NCBI GenBank assembly: GCA_039090855.1
Contig: CM076995.1
Span: 120,974,270-121,038,269, forward strand
DNA length: 64,000 nt
DNA from: Macrothele yani
Taxonomy: Eukaryota; Arthropoda; Arachnida; Araneae; Macrothelidae
Direction: 5' to 3'
This document shows positions 54,708 to 64,000 of the stretch, piece after piece. Both the position numbers and the translations under genes were made by a program. Within the stretch, counting starts at the first letter, position 1. Each line of letters opens with the position of its first letter. A model generated the notes under the pieces. The model saw nothing but the letters and a program-made list of their open reading frames with translations. It searched no databases and had not been told where the DNA came from.

Positions 54708-55619
54708 ATGCTGCCTCTTCGACATAACAAGGAAAGACTTCATTTCCATTACTCTCAGCTGTTCTCCTCAACTCAAGCTATTCATTACTTTTCCCGCTTG
54801 GAAGAAGAAGTGGAATATTTAAGTGGAGAATTCTCCAAGATCAAAATTTATGGAAAATCATATTCCATTCCCAGACAACATGCTGCCTTCGGGGACCCCA
54901 ATCTGAAATACACTTTTAGCGGTTTGTGCTTAGAACCTAACCCTTGGACGCCGTTACTTCAGGAAATCAAGCTTTATGTTGAGAAAGAATGTGGTGAATC
55001 CTTCAACTTTGTTTTAATTAATAAATATCGAAATGGAGATGATAGAATCAATTATCATCGTGATGACGAAGCTGAATTAGATCCTTTGTCTTGTATTGCA
55101 TCAGTATCTCTCGGACAAGAAAGAGACTTTGTTTTCAAGCGAAACGGGTTTAAACCAGTTTCCTTATCTTTGAGATCTGGAACTTTACTACAGATCCTGC
55201 CACCAACTAATTCGTATTGGAGTCATGGTCTGCCTCGACAAAAGAATGCTCCAAACATTAGATTGAATTTGACCTTTAGAAAGATGATAACCGAGTGTTC
55301 TTTTCCCCATGACTCTGCTCTTTACCTCTCAAGCAGTAAACAAGTGACGAACTCCAACCTCTTATCAGTTTTGCCTGAACAATTCAAAGCTAACTCATTC
55401 TGTTCTCTGTCTTCGACCCGTCAGCACCCTTCGCTCCCGACCTCAACGCTTCCAGCAATTTCCTTCGATTCTCTTCCTCCAGCTTTTAACATGAAGCGAT
55501 CATCTTCCTCTACTAAAGTTTCCGATGCTGTAGCAAAGAAGGTATGTTCTGAAGCTTCCAAGTCATGTGTTGAATTGGGAATTTCTTTGAATGATATCCC
55601 CCTCATCATTTCCATTTAG
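54708..55619 (+). CDS. ALKBH2-like 2OG-Fe(II) dioxygenase, right-arm copy
   Basis: Same 303-residue protein as the left-arm copy, with identical iron and 2-oxoglutarate ligands. An upstream in-frame GTG would add 14 residues here only, because the A-run before the ATG is 11 long in this arm and 7 in the other. The conserved ATG at 54708 is therefore preferred. AG|GTATGT lies at 55540-55547, and a pyrimidine-rich TTTCCATTTAG ends at 55619 on the stop codon. Splicing between them removes 78 nt but does not enter the PC4-like frame. Confidence 0.9.
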   Translation: MLPLRHNKERLHFHYSQLFSSTQAIHYFSRLEEEVEYLSGEFSKIKIYGKSYSIPRQHAAFGDPNLKYTFSGLCLEPNPWTPLLQEIKLYVEKECGESFNFVLINKYRNGDDRINYHRDDEAELDPLSCIASVSLGQERDFVFKRNGFKPVSLSLRSGTLLQILPPTNSYWSHGLPRQKNAPNIRLNLTFRKMITECSFPHDSALYLSSSKQVTNSNLLSVLPEQFKANSFCSLSSTRQHPSLPTSTLPAISFDSLPPAFNMKRSSSSTKVSDAVAKKVCSEASKSCVELGISLNDIPLIISI

Positions 55620-56380
55620 GGGGTAACGCATTCGTTAAAGTGTCTGATTTCCATAATACAATCAGAGTTCATATTCGAAGTTATAGGAAAGATGGGGAAT
55701 CTTTCTACCCTTCTAAGAATGGAATAACAATGTCAGCTTCAACGTTCCGAAAATTCATGGGAAAATCACACTGGATTCAAGGCATGAATTGTGACATCTT
55801 GATTAATCGTGAACTTATCGTTTCCTGCTGTCCTTCCCTCTTAGATGCTTCTGGCAGTTACACGTTAGAAGTGCTTTCCCCCAGAATTCATGGTTTTCGT
55901 CGATTGAATCCTGTTCCGATAAAGCTGACTTGTCAACAATTTGGAACTCTTATTGATCAATGTGGAAAAATATGGGACAGTATTACTCAACTACTATTTG
56001 GACCTGTCTTTAGAAAGGCTGTTTTGTACCATCCAAGGATTTCTTCCCCTGTTGCTTCCATCTCAGATGAAGAGTTTTTCATCATGCTTGCTGACATGGT
56101 AAGGGATCGCCTTCAGGAACATGTCAATAACTTATATTATTGTATGGAGTGCCACCAACCCCCAAATCGCATATTCGCAAACATCACGGCCCACAGCTGT
56201 GCATATGCCACCCCCGAATCCAAGTGGCAAAAGTATTTCGATGATGCCGTTGCATTGCTTAACCCCAAGATTCTAGCAGAATCTTTTGTTGCAGTCACTG
56301 GAGACCATGTCCCGTCCAAAGCGTTCTTGGAAAGTATAATTGTAAAGAACTTGCTAGAGACTGTGAAGTCAATGTGCTGA
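55616..56380 (+). CDS. PC4-like protein, right-arm copy
   Basis: Mirror of 49559-50323, ending TGA at 56380. The -1 frame relative to the AlkB-like ORF is open from about 55602, giving an overlap of some 18 nt that includes a C5 run. A non-AUG GTG lies at 55640; the first in-frame ATG (55731) would delete most of the PC4-like motif. The identical sequence in both arms argues against a simple read error. Confidence 0.5.
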   Translation, partial: LGGNAFVKVSDFHNTIRVHIRSYRKDGESFYPSKNGITMSASTFRKFMGKSHWIQGMNCDILINRELIVSCCPSLLDASGSYTLEVLSPRIHGFRRLNPVPIKLTCQQFGTLIDQCGKIWDSITQLLFGPVFRKAVLYHPRISSPVASISDEEFFIMLADMVRDRLQEHVNNLYYCMECHQPPNRIFANITAHSCAYATPESKWQKYFDDAVALLNPKILAESFVAVTGDHVPSKAFLESIIVKNLLETVKSMC

Positions 56381-59264
56381 GATATCAGCAGGTAAAAAAA
56401 AATTCCTTATACCGATCATGGAGCAGCTGTATGAAGGGGACTCCAGAAAAACAGTCCTTTTTAGGACTACTTTATTTATTTTTATTCATTTATATTTTTT
56501 CTGTATGAATGAGTTTCATTTTTTGTAATGAGTTAAATAATAATGAATTTTAAGTTTTAAAAAGTAAAAGTGGGAATGAATAACTCTTAAAGAAATTTAT
56601 TGGGGATCTGGTATTGAAGAAGATATTGCTTATTTTTAAGGGAAAGGCTTAATGTATTTCATTAAGGGCCAGGAATTCAACTGGTCTGAGAGCAATGCTT
56701 TACAGTATTGAGTCGAAACCAGGACAAAAGGCTAAATTTAGGGGAGTTTGAATTTTTTCAAACTGACTACACTTCATTCTCTTAGTTTGTAAAGAGAATA
56801 AGTGCTCTCACTGAAGACCCTTCTAGCTATACGAAAATAACCAGTCTAGGATTCATAAAAATATCTTTCCAATTTTCTAGCTAAACTATTTTTACTTCTT
56901 TCAGAAACGCACATTAGGAAAAAAAGAAAAGAAAACGAAGTGATTCGTTTTGATCTTGGGAAATAATGAACTGTTCAGAAACACACCCTGTCTGTTTTCA
57001 ACTGATTCGAAAAAAGACTTTTAAAATATTTTACTTGAACGAAAACGTGCTTCTTAAATTTCGCAGTTTCCCATGTTATTCAATGGGAAATTCACTGTAT
57101 TTTCTATCACAAGAAATCCGAAATCTGTCATCTTAGTAAAATCATCAAAATCGTTTTTGACCCTATGCACTTTTATAAGATTCCAAAGTGTATCTTAGAA
57201 AAACGAAGTGATTCGTTTTTGACACTAGGAAGGAATGTACTTTTCTGAAATGAACTTTGTAAAATTCTTTCAATTTACTCGATCCAAAACAGTCTTTTAT
57301 GCATGCTAGTTTTCCCATGTTATTCTATGAGATTTTTACAATTACCAGAAAACGAAAATTTCCAAAATCATCCTCTTAGGCAATCAACAAAACCATTTTT
57401 CGTCTTACTTAGACTTTTTCAATAAATAATTCTATTCAGTTGTAAAAATATAGAAATAGCTTATTGAAAATAAAAAAAATAAAAATAAAACGTAGATGTA
57501 CGGTGTTGAGAGGAAAGTCGATATTCTTTATTCTTTAATTTTGGTATCATATTCCCGTATTCCTCTCATAAGAGGAAAAAATATTAAAGTGCGTCTCTTA
57601 TTTTTTGAGTTCGTTTGATTCGGAGGCAAAAAAAATATATATATATATATATATATGAAAGAAATGTTTTCTCGACGAATGATTCAAACTCATTTCTGTT
57701 CGAAGTATAAGAAAATGAAATCTGACATCATAGCAATGAATGCGTAAACACTTTCATTGAAACGATAGTAAATCATCTCGATTATGGCTTCTTTCATGAC
57801 AATGAAAATTTTCGTAATGAAAGACTTGAAAGTACTTCGAAAGCCTAAAAGAGTTCTACTCTCTTAATAAATTAAAATTGAATAAATGCTTCTGTTTCTC
57901 AGTAAAGAACTGGAGGGACATGGAATCTGACAATAGTAAAGTGAGAACGAAGATTTTAAAGCAGTTCATGAAAAAAAAGGCCATGGTATATTCAGTAAAG
58001 AAATGTCATAGAGTAGAGAGAGTGTGAACAATCTATCCGTCTTTAGGTTGAGCTTTCACTTATAGGGCTTCTTTTTCATATTGAAATATAAAGATGCATT
58101 TCCTTTAACTGGAAATGAACTAAGATATACATATATTTCCCCAGCTTGGAAGAATATACCTTTACATTAAATATATCTCTTTTTTGGATAGTAAATGTAT
58201 ACAACTCTGAATATCAAATATAATAAAAAAAATAATGTTTATGGGAAGAACGGAATTAGTCGCTTTGCCTCTAGAATGAATGTTTTTTCGGACGAGACAG
58301 AAAAAATATTCAGCCCAAAGAATACAAATTTTATCGAAAGAAAAAGGTTTTAGATTGTATGTCTTGACATTGAATGCTTTCCTGTCGAGGCAGTCCACGA
58401 AAAGTATGGCTAACTACGAAAGAATAAAAAAAAATGTATATTTGACATACATGCAAGCTTTGAGGAATATTTTTAAGCTAGTTGGAAAATATGCTATATA
58501 AGGAAACCAAAATCTGACGATTTGTTGCATCTAAAATAATCGTTTGCTGAAATGAAATGGAAAAAAAAAAAGATAGTCTGAATAAAAGGCCTCATAAGTT
58601 TGTCCAAGAAAAAAGAATCCTGACCTATTGAGAAGTTTAATGAAATTTCAAAGATAGAGGAAGAAAAATATCGGAAATTGGGAAGCTATAAGGAAATAAA
58701 GACCGAAAATATTGTTTGAGCAGAATTTTAACTGGGAAAGATCTGTAGAGTTCTTGAACATACGAAAAAATTACGAGAAAATATTATTGCAGGGGTGAAA
58801 GACTCAGAATTAACATGAAGTCTATGTCCAGTAATTACTGCGAACAAGAACGAAATAATTTCTAAAGAAGCATTTCCTCGTCTCATGGTCTGAAATAAAA
58901 TTGAATGGAGGAAAAAGAAAAGTTCCCCAGAAAATTCATTACATCTACACGAAAAAACTCCCTCAAAACATACAAAAAATATATAAAAACACATGAAGAA
59001 ATAACGTAAAAGTAATTTAAAAATATATATATAGGGAATACGTAGTACACGAAAACCATTTGACCCCCTGACTATTTTTGGAAACCAAATCATCGTCAGT
59101 TAGAACCTCGCTAAGACCTTAGGAGCATTTTTATTCCCTTGGAAAGAAAATTCCCCAGCATCGTTACGCAAACATTTCCTGCGGGGGAAAAATAGTATTG
59201 AAGAGGGGAAATCTTGCTTGCAAAACACAGGAATAAATGCAGAAATTCCCAACGGACCCCACTC
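56381..59264. other. Right-arm non-coding region
   Basis: Mirror of 46691-49558, including the two diverged units with AACGAAGTGATTCGTT (about 56935 and 57200) and the TA repeat near 57634-57654. No supported gene. Confidence 0.55.
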
Positions 59265-59965
59265 AGTCGTTGCCATCCCTCAAAATCAAAGATCCTTCGA
59301 AATAATAAAGTTCCAAGAAGCATCATCATATCTAACACCTACGCAGTGCCCTTTCCCCACTCGGTCGTTGCCATCCCCCAAAATCAAAGATCCATCGAAA
59401 GTTCCAAGAAGCATCGCTAGGGGTAGTACATCGAGTTGGCATCCCCCTATATCCAACACCTTTCCCACTCGGCCGTTGCCATCCCTCAAAATCAAAGATC
59501 AATCGAAAGTTCCAAGAAGCACCGCTAGGGGGCAGCACATCGAGTTGACATCCCCCTATATCCAACCCCTTTCCCACTCGGGCGTTGCCATCCCTCAAAA
59601 TCAAAGATCAATCGAAAGTTCCAAGAAGCACCGCTAGGGGGCAACACATCGAGTTGCCATCCCCCTATATCCAACCCCTTTCCCACTCGGGCGTTGCCAT
59701 CCCTCAAAATCAAAGATCAATCGAAAGTTCCAAGAAGCACCGCTAGGGGGCAACACATCGAGTTGCCATCCCCCTATATCCAACCCCTTTCCCACTCGGA
59801 CGTTGCCATCCCTCAAAATCAAAGATCAATCGAAAGTTCCAAGAAGCACCGCTAGGGGGCAACACATCGAGTTGCCATCCCCCTATATCCAACCCCTTTC
59901 TCACTCGGGCGTTGCCATCTCTCAAAATCAAATATCAATCGAAAGTTCCAAGAAGCACCGCAAGG
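59265..59965. repeat. ~109-bp tandem repeat array, right end of Polinton
   Basis: Mirror of the left array with the same number of units (about seven). GAAAGTTCCAAGAAGCA marks recur near 59395, 59505, 59612, 59721, 59830 and 59940. Confidence 0.9.
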
Positions 59966-60178
59966 GGGCAGTACATCAGCATCGTCACAACACACTAGCG
60001 CCACCTACATCCTCACCCATGCCACACCCCCTCATCCTCCTGATGGCTACTACTGACCACGCCCCCCCTCCGTTTGCTCGGCTGCAGCTTGCTCCAGCTG
60101 GCTCCGGCTGCTCCGGCCGACACCTAATGTTAAGTCTATGGCTCCGGTTTAAGCTCGGATCCGTCCTTTTCTACTACT

Positions 60179-60184
60179 CACCAA
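60179..60184. repeat. 6-bp target site duplication (right), CACCAA
   Basis: It follows the CTACTACT terminus and is identical to 45772-45777. Confidence 0.9.
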
Positions 60185-60847
60185 TCTATGGTCACTACCT
60201 GTGTTGAACTTGTTTAGCACACTGCAGTCTTCTATGACGAATTTTTTGTTACACATAATAAAATCAATTTCACTTGTCGTCCCATTTGGATGTCTCCATG
60301 TCCATTTCCTGTGTGGCTTTTTCTTGAAGAAGGAGTTCAAGATGAAAAACCCTTCTGCCTCTGCAAACTCAACGAGAGTATTTCCACGCTGGTTTCTGTT
60401 GCCGTGACCGAATTTACCTACTGAAGTTTCATTCTGTTGCCGTTGCCCTATTTTTGCATTGAAATCTCCCATAATTATTTTCAAGTGCTGCTTACCTTTA
60501 TTATTTAGATGACAAATTTCCTCATAAAATTCTTCAATTTCTTCTTCAGCATGACTTGTGGTGGGTGCATAAGTTTGAATAATCTGAGCCTGGTATCTTC
60601 TCGAGAGTTGGATAACGAGTCGTGCAGCTCTGTCAGAGGAACTTTCAACTTCTACAACTTTATCCTTCAGTTTCTTGTTTATTATAAATCCAACACCACT
60701 AGTTCTGCCAGTATCTGTCCCACGATAGTAGAAGAGATGTCCACTTTTCAGTTCGATGAGATCTTCTCCTTTTCTCCTTACCTCACTTAGCCCCACGATG
60801 TCCCACTTGATCCTTTGTAGTTCCTCTTCCAATTCAAGAAGCCACAA
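60185..60847 (-). pseudogene. RTE-like ORF: endonuclease domain (upstream half)
   Basis: The minus strand from 60847 has LELEEELQRIKWDIVGLSEV, IIMGDFNAKIG and KFNTGSDHRLV, interrupted at the Polinton terminus. Unlike the copy at 28992, the RKWTWRHPNGTTSEIDF region reads straight through, so this copy confirms the frame. The first ~60 codons are missing because of the 5' inversion. Confidence 0.85.
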
Positions 60848-61056
60848 TCACCATCGGGATTAGAGGAAATTCTATCCCACACTCACCAACCCGCTTGGCC
60901 AGCGTGGTGAGTTATGGCCAAACCCCTCCAAAATGACTCCACAACTTAAATCTTGGCCCTCAGTCTCCGGCAGCTGGAATGTACCTGGCCAAGGCAGCGG
61001 CCAGTGCGACATGAAGGCAGATGGTGCTAAGAATCCCCGGAGGACCGGACTAGGCT
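60848..61056 (+). mobile_element. Inverted 5' segment of the same RTE-like insertion (twin priming)
   Basis: It matches 28907-29110 (5' leader and first codons of the RTE-like LINE) but in plus orientation, head to head with the minus-strand body that begins at the equivalent of 29173. About 62 bp between the two segments are missing. This is the structure left by twin priming during LINE insertion. Confidence 0.85.
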
Positions 61057-61065
61057 TCAGTGTGT

Positions 61066-61917
61066 ATTTCCCATTAAACAAAGGAAGCAGCTGCTTGGAG
61101 CGACAGTTAACGGAGCGGCAGAATTTCGCTCTATACAAAATTTCCCGAAACTCTTACCCCCACCCCCCCTCCCCAATTTGTTTTTCTTTTCTCGCGAATA
61201 AAATGCAAGGGATGTTAAGAAATTTCTTGCGTTTTTTTATATTTCTGTATAATGAGTGTAGAAGAGCACCAGGGGCGCCGATTCGGAAAGGTGAATCTAC
61301 TGCACCGAGTAATTTTAAGAGGCGGGAAGTTCCTATATGCAGTACTTTTAACGTGAATGAAATACCTTTTACCCCGTGACAATTTGTGTTAATAAATACC
61401 TGAAAAATACTAAAACACCTTATCTCTAAATTTTTGGAAGTGGAACGACTCACAACAGCCAAATATGTGAAGGTTAAATTCGAAAACATTATATAAATTT
61501 TCGCCAACGAAAAGTTTCCAAAGGGGTGCCGAGATGGCACTTTGCATCGGGGTGCAAATATGCCTTGAGTCAAACCTGCTCTGTCACTCGTTACCTTGTA
61601 AAACAACCTATAAACTCACAACATCCTTTCATCGTACAAAAAGTTTGGCATCGATCATTTTGTTTCTCAGCCCGGGGGTAGAGGGACACAATATCTGGGG
61701 GTGGTTAAAGCTCACTCCGAAGTACTGTCTCGCTTCGATAGCATGTATGGCAAACATGCTATGAAAGACAATTTCAACATTTCATCGCACTCGCATGCAT
61801 TTTTATCTGCTTTGTTTTTTAACAGATTTCAGCATCTTTAGCGTCGTTTTCTGAATGCAATTGTTTTTTTCGTTCCTGAATATTCCCGCGATGAATAAAT
61901 ACAGCCTTCAGTACTCC
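61066..61917. other. No gene seen
   Basis: Host or old repeat sequence right of the RTE insertion. No recognisable coding frame. Confidence 0.4.
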
Positions 61918-61918
61918 G

Positions 61919-61967
61919 CAATCTTGTTACGAGTTCATTTCTTTTAATGAACTCGTAACAAGATTGT
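61919..61967. repeat. Hairpin, ~21-bp arms
   Basis: CAATCTTGTTACGAGTTCAT and ATGAACTCGTAACAAGATTG are reverse complements separated by about 8 bp. It lies just left of the Tc1-like terminus. Confidence 0.8.
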
Positions 61968-62199
61968 TGCATTAGAAGGAATTTTGCTTATACACGGTCG
62001 AGTCACATTAATGTGACCACCAGCTAATATCCAGAGTAACCTCCGTAGGCAGCGCAGACAGCAGCTAGACGAGCTGGGAGTGACTCCATAAGGTGTTGGA
62101 AGGTGTTCACAAGTATGTGGAGCCATGCTGACTGCAGTGCATCTGACAGCTGCTGAAGGGGGCGTGGTGGAGGATCCACGGAGCGAACAACACGATCGA

Positions 62200-62254
62200 C
62201 CCAGACTTATACCCAACTGAGCACCACAGATGCTCAGTTGGGTTTAAGTCTGGG
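62200..62254. repeat. Small palindrome at the end of the Tc1-like transposase
   Basis: CCCAGACTTATACCCAACTG... and ...CAGTTGGGTTTAAGTCTGGG form arms of about 24 bp around a 7-bp centre (CCACAGA). One arm is the coding NPTEHLW region; the other is its inverted copy. Confidence 0.75.
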
Positions 62255-63080
62255 GAATTAGGGCCCAGGGAAGAACTTTGAAGTCTTCATCGTGCTCTTC
62301 CAACCACTCTCGGACATTTCCAGCTGTGTGACGCGTCGCATTGTCGTTCTGGAAGATTCCATTCTCCCAAGGAAAGACAATCAGCATGTACGGGTGTACG
62401 TGGTCTGTAAGGATGGATTCATAACGAATTCGGTCCATAGTGCCTTCCACAGGTATGAGTGGACCCAGAGAATACTACGAAAACATTCCCCAGACCATAC
62501 CGCTGCCCCCACCAGCTTGTGTTCTTCCAGCAATGGTTGAAGAGTGTTTGTTCTCCTATGTTTCTGGCCTTATACGCCAACCTCCATCCCTTCGATGAAG
62601 CAGAAAACGTGACTCATCGGAGAAGGCAATCCTTTGCCAATCAGCGGAGGTCCAATTCCGATACTTCTGTGCAAGTGTAAGCCTTTATTGCAGATGCACC
62701 TTCGTTAGCATAGGTGCAGTGACCATCCGTCTGCATCGGAGCCCCATGTGCAGCAGGGTTCGCTGAACTGCCGTTTTAGACACACTTCCGGTAGCCCCCT
62801 GGTTCCTTGGGTCAGTGAGTTGCTCCATTGTAGCGTGCCGATCGGCCCTCACGCACCTTCGAAGCCGACCTTCACCTCTCAGATCAATGGCACGTTGTGC
62901 TCCGCAGTTTCCACACCACTTATTCGGAATGGTGCCATTTCTCCAATCACTATACACTTTAACTACAGCAGCACGCGAACAGTTCACAAACTGCGTTGTT
63001 TCAGAAATACTGCCACCCTTGGCCCGAAAGCCGATAATCATCCTTTTTTGCAAATCTGATAAATCGTCCCTTTTATCCAT
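62215..63080 (-). pseudogene. Tc1-like transposase
   Basis: The N-terminal frame 63080-62685 (MDKRDDLSDLQKRMIIGFRA, then SISETTQFVNCSRAAVVKVY) gives the paired helix-turn-helix region, ending in a stop. Later frames give a FSDESRF segment (first catalytic Asp, near 62615), FQNDNATRHTAGNVREW (second Asp, 62350) and NPTEHLW (Glu, near 62238). Several shifts and stops occur, and a small palindrome adjoins the last motif. The DDE residues can be recognised but the gene is dead. Confidence 0.8.
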
Positions 63081-63106
63081 GACAGCACCGAGTGATATGT
63101 TTTCAG

Positions 63107-63422
63107 ATCAGATCAGATCATAAGTAGAAGATTTTAGGAAGGGGGTGTCTGTCCTCAGGTCTTAAACAACCCTTAAAAAGAGGAAGCTAGGAGATTTGAG
63201 CTAGAGTGCCTGATAGGAAAGTGACACGGAAGCGAGGTATAAATTGAGTGGAAGACACCCTTGTTTATTACCGGGGGGCCAGTACCCGGGGTCCGAAGGC
63301 TTAATGTGCCCATCCGACGCACGGCGGATATTTAGTGGTTCGAGCGTCGCACCTGCCTGGGATCGAACCTAAGATTCCTCCGTGGCAGTCACGAACGTTG
63401 ACCACTAGGCCATCCGCGACCC
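63107..63422 (-). repeat. tRNA-derived SINE, family 2, copy 2
   Basis: Same family as 40762-41075: a GATCA-repeat tail at the left, and on the minus strand an A-box-like TGGCCTAGTGG and B box GGTTCGATCC. It is flanked by GATATGTTTTCAG (63094-63106) and GATATGTTTTTAG (63423-63435). Confidence 0.85.
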
Positions 63423-63435
63423 GATATGTTTTTAG

Positions 63436-63710
63436 ATACGATCATATGTAGAGGATTTTAGGGAGTGTCTGCTAAGTGATTTGGGCTAGAGTGCCCGTTA
63501 GAAAAGTGACACGGAAGCGAAGTAGAAAGGGGGAGGAAGACGCCCTTGTTTATTAGCGGGGGGGGGGTAGCCGCGGTCCGACGGCTTAACGTGCCCATCC
63601 GACTCAAGGAGGATGTTTAGTGGATCGAGCGTTCGTACCGCGGCTGGGATCGAACCTGAGGTCCTTTCCGTGGCAGTCACGAACGTTGTCCACTAGGCCA
63701 CTCGCGGCCC
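63436..63710 (-). repeat. tRNA-derived SINE, family 2, copy 3
   Basis: It starts directly after the second direct repeat and ends before ATGTTTTCAG at 63711-63720. Shorter than copy 2, with a ~35-bp deletion near 63465 relative to it. B box GGTTCGATCC near 63645-63655. Confidence 0.85.
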
Positions 63711-63720
63711 ATGTTTTCAG

Positions 63721-64000
63721 AACTGAGAGCATTTGTCATTTTCATGTTGGACTTCCGTCCACAGGGAGTAGAGTTTAGGTCCCAGCCACCTACAGCGAGA
63801 TCGCCTTTTGGGCAGGACACAGAAACGGAAAGAATGAGAGCAAGTCTTGCGACTTTTGACAGAACAGTTTGTAGTGAGATTAGAGTACAGTAGATGGCGC
63901 CACCGTACAAGTACGATATTGCACATAGATGGGTGAGAGAATTTCAGGGAGGACATAGGAAAGGATACCCATTTAACCAGTGGGTCCAGTCTGGGGGCCG
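63721..64000. other. No gene seen
   Basis: No recognisable domain or repeat up to the window edge. Confidence 0.4.

Larger units (their letters stand above)
45778..60178. mobile_element. Palindromic Polinton/Maverick derivative (head-to-head dimer)
   Basis: 14,401 bp. Arms 45778 to about 52950 and about 52993 to 60178 are almost perfect inverted repeats with a loop of about 42 bp. Ends are AGTAGTAGAAAAGG and its complement; the TSD is 6 bp. Known Polintons have 5'-AG termini, 6-bp TSDs and a protein-primed PolB, all seen here. Each arm carries a 109-bp repeat array, a PC4-like ORF, an ALKBH2-like gene and the PolB C-terminus. No Polinton integrase, ATPase, protease or capsid gene is present, so it must have integrated in trans. 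Arms differ by a few single-base, mostly homopolymer, indels. Confidence 0.88.
43635..61056 (-). mobile_element. RTE-like LINE copy, split by the palindromic Polinton
   Basis: The 3' end is a CATCATCAT tail at 43635; the 5' end is near 61056. The 12-bp TSD GCTTCAGTGTGT is at 43623-43634 and 61054-61065 (the first bases may belong to the element). The element proper is 43635-45777 plus 60185-61056. Its 5'-most ~205 bp are inverted. The coding break at GSDHRLV lies exactly at the Polinton insertion. Confidence 0.9.
61991..63090 (-). mobile_element. Tc1-like DNA transposon, decayed, right terminus not seen
   Basis: The left end (element 3' end) has the TIR-like GGTCGAGTCACATTAATGTG and a CACCAGCTAATATCC subterminal stretch. 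The transposase runs on the minus strand. No matching TIR is visible on the right before the two SINEs at 63107-63710 or after them. Confidence 0.75.

Noticed and set aside
55542..55619. A 78-nt intron joining AlkB-like and PC4-like ORFs
   Set aside because: Donor and acceptor look good, but removal keeps the AlkB frame and does not reach the PC4-like frame.
45778..60178. The palindrome as a long-read artefact (missed hairpin adapter)
   Set aside because: Such artefacts mirror arbitrary flanks. Here both arms stop exactly at element termini, the flanks are two different parts of one RTE copy, and a 6-bp TSD is present. Read-level proof is still desirable.

Overview
This is eukaryotic, animal-type DNA, most likely from an arthropod or a related invertebrate. 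It has RTE-like LINEs, mariner, Tc1, hAT, Ty3/Gypsy and Polinton elements, tRNA-derived SINEs with A and B boxes, and eukaryotic tRNA-Gly(TCC) genes. There are no bacterial operons. I see no clearly intact host protein-coding gene, only one possible exon. The window is a stack of nested mobile elements on a repeat-rich background.

Layout. 1-2400: ORF1 and endonuclease part of a minus-strand LINE that runs off the left edge. 4166-5870: broken copy of an uncharacterised animal multi-copy gene family. 6340-7115 and 8165-10130: decayed RTE fragments. 11080-26570: a tandem array of tRNA-Gly units, two copies intact and two decayed. It has been invaded by a 100-bp-arm palindrome, a fold-back element built of ~118-bp repeats, a hAT element, and an 11.2-kb Gypsy element (12664-23885, minus strand, 2.73-kb LTRs, TSD ATAA) sitting inside the fold-back element. 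28795-31970: nearly complete RTE-like LINE. 33326-35610: mariner with a THAP-domain insertion. 36918-38932 and 42884-43518: hAT-like elements. 39790-42125: CXC-type uncharacterised pseudogene split by a SINE. 61991-63090: Tc1-like element, followed by two SINEs.

The outstanding object is at 45778-60178. It is a 14.4-kb, almost perfect palindrome (two ~7.17-kb arms, ~42-bp loop) with AGTAGTAG...CTACTACT ends and a 6-bp target duplication (CACCAA), inserted in a minus-strand RTE copy. Each arm carries a terminal array of ~109-bp repeats, a PC4-like ORF, an ALKBH2-like 2OG-Fe(II) dioxygenase, and the C-terminal part of a Polinton/Maverick-type protein-primed DNA polymerase B; the loop encodes the polymerase DTDS motif. 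The 5'-AG ends, the 6-bp TSD and the PolB point to a Polinton. It appears to have become a head-to-head snap-back dimer before integrating through two copies of the same end. The host RTE copy has its own 12-bp TSD and a twin-priming 5' inversion, so the order of events can be read: RTE first, palindromic Polinton second.

The two Gypsy LTRs, and the two palindrome arms, differ mainly by homopolymer length. Many frameshifts here may therefore be read errors rather than true decay.
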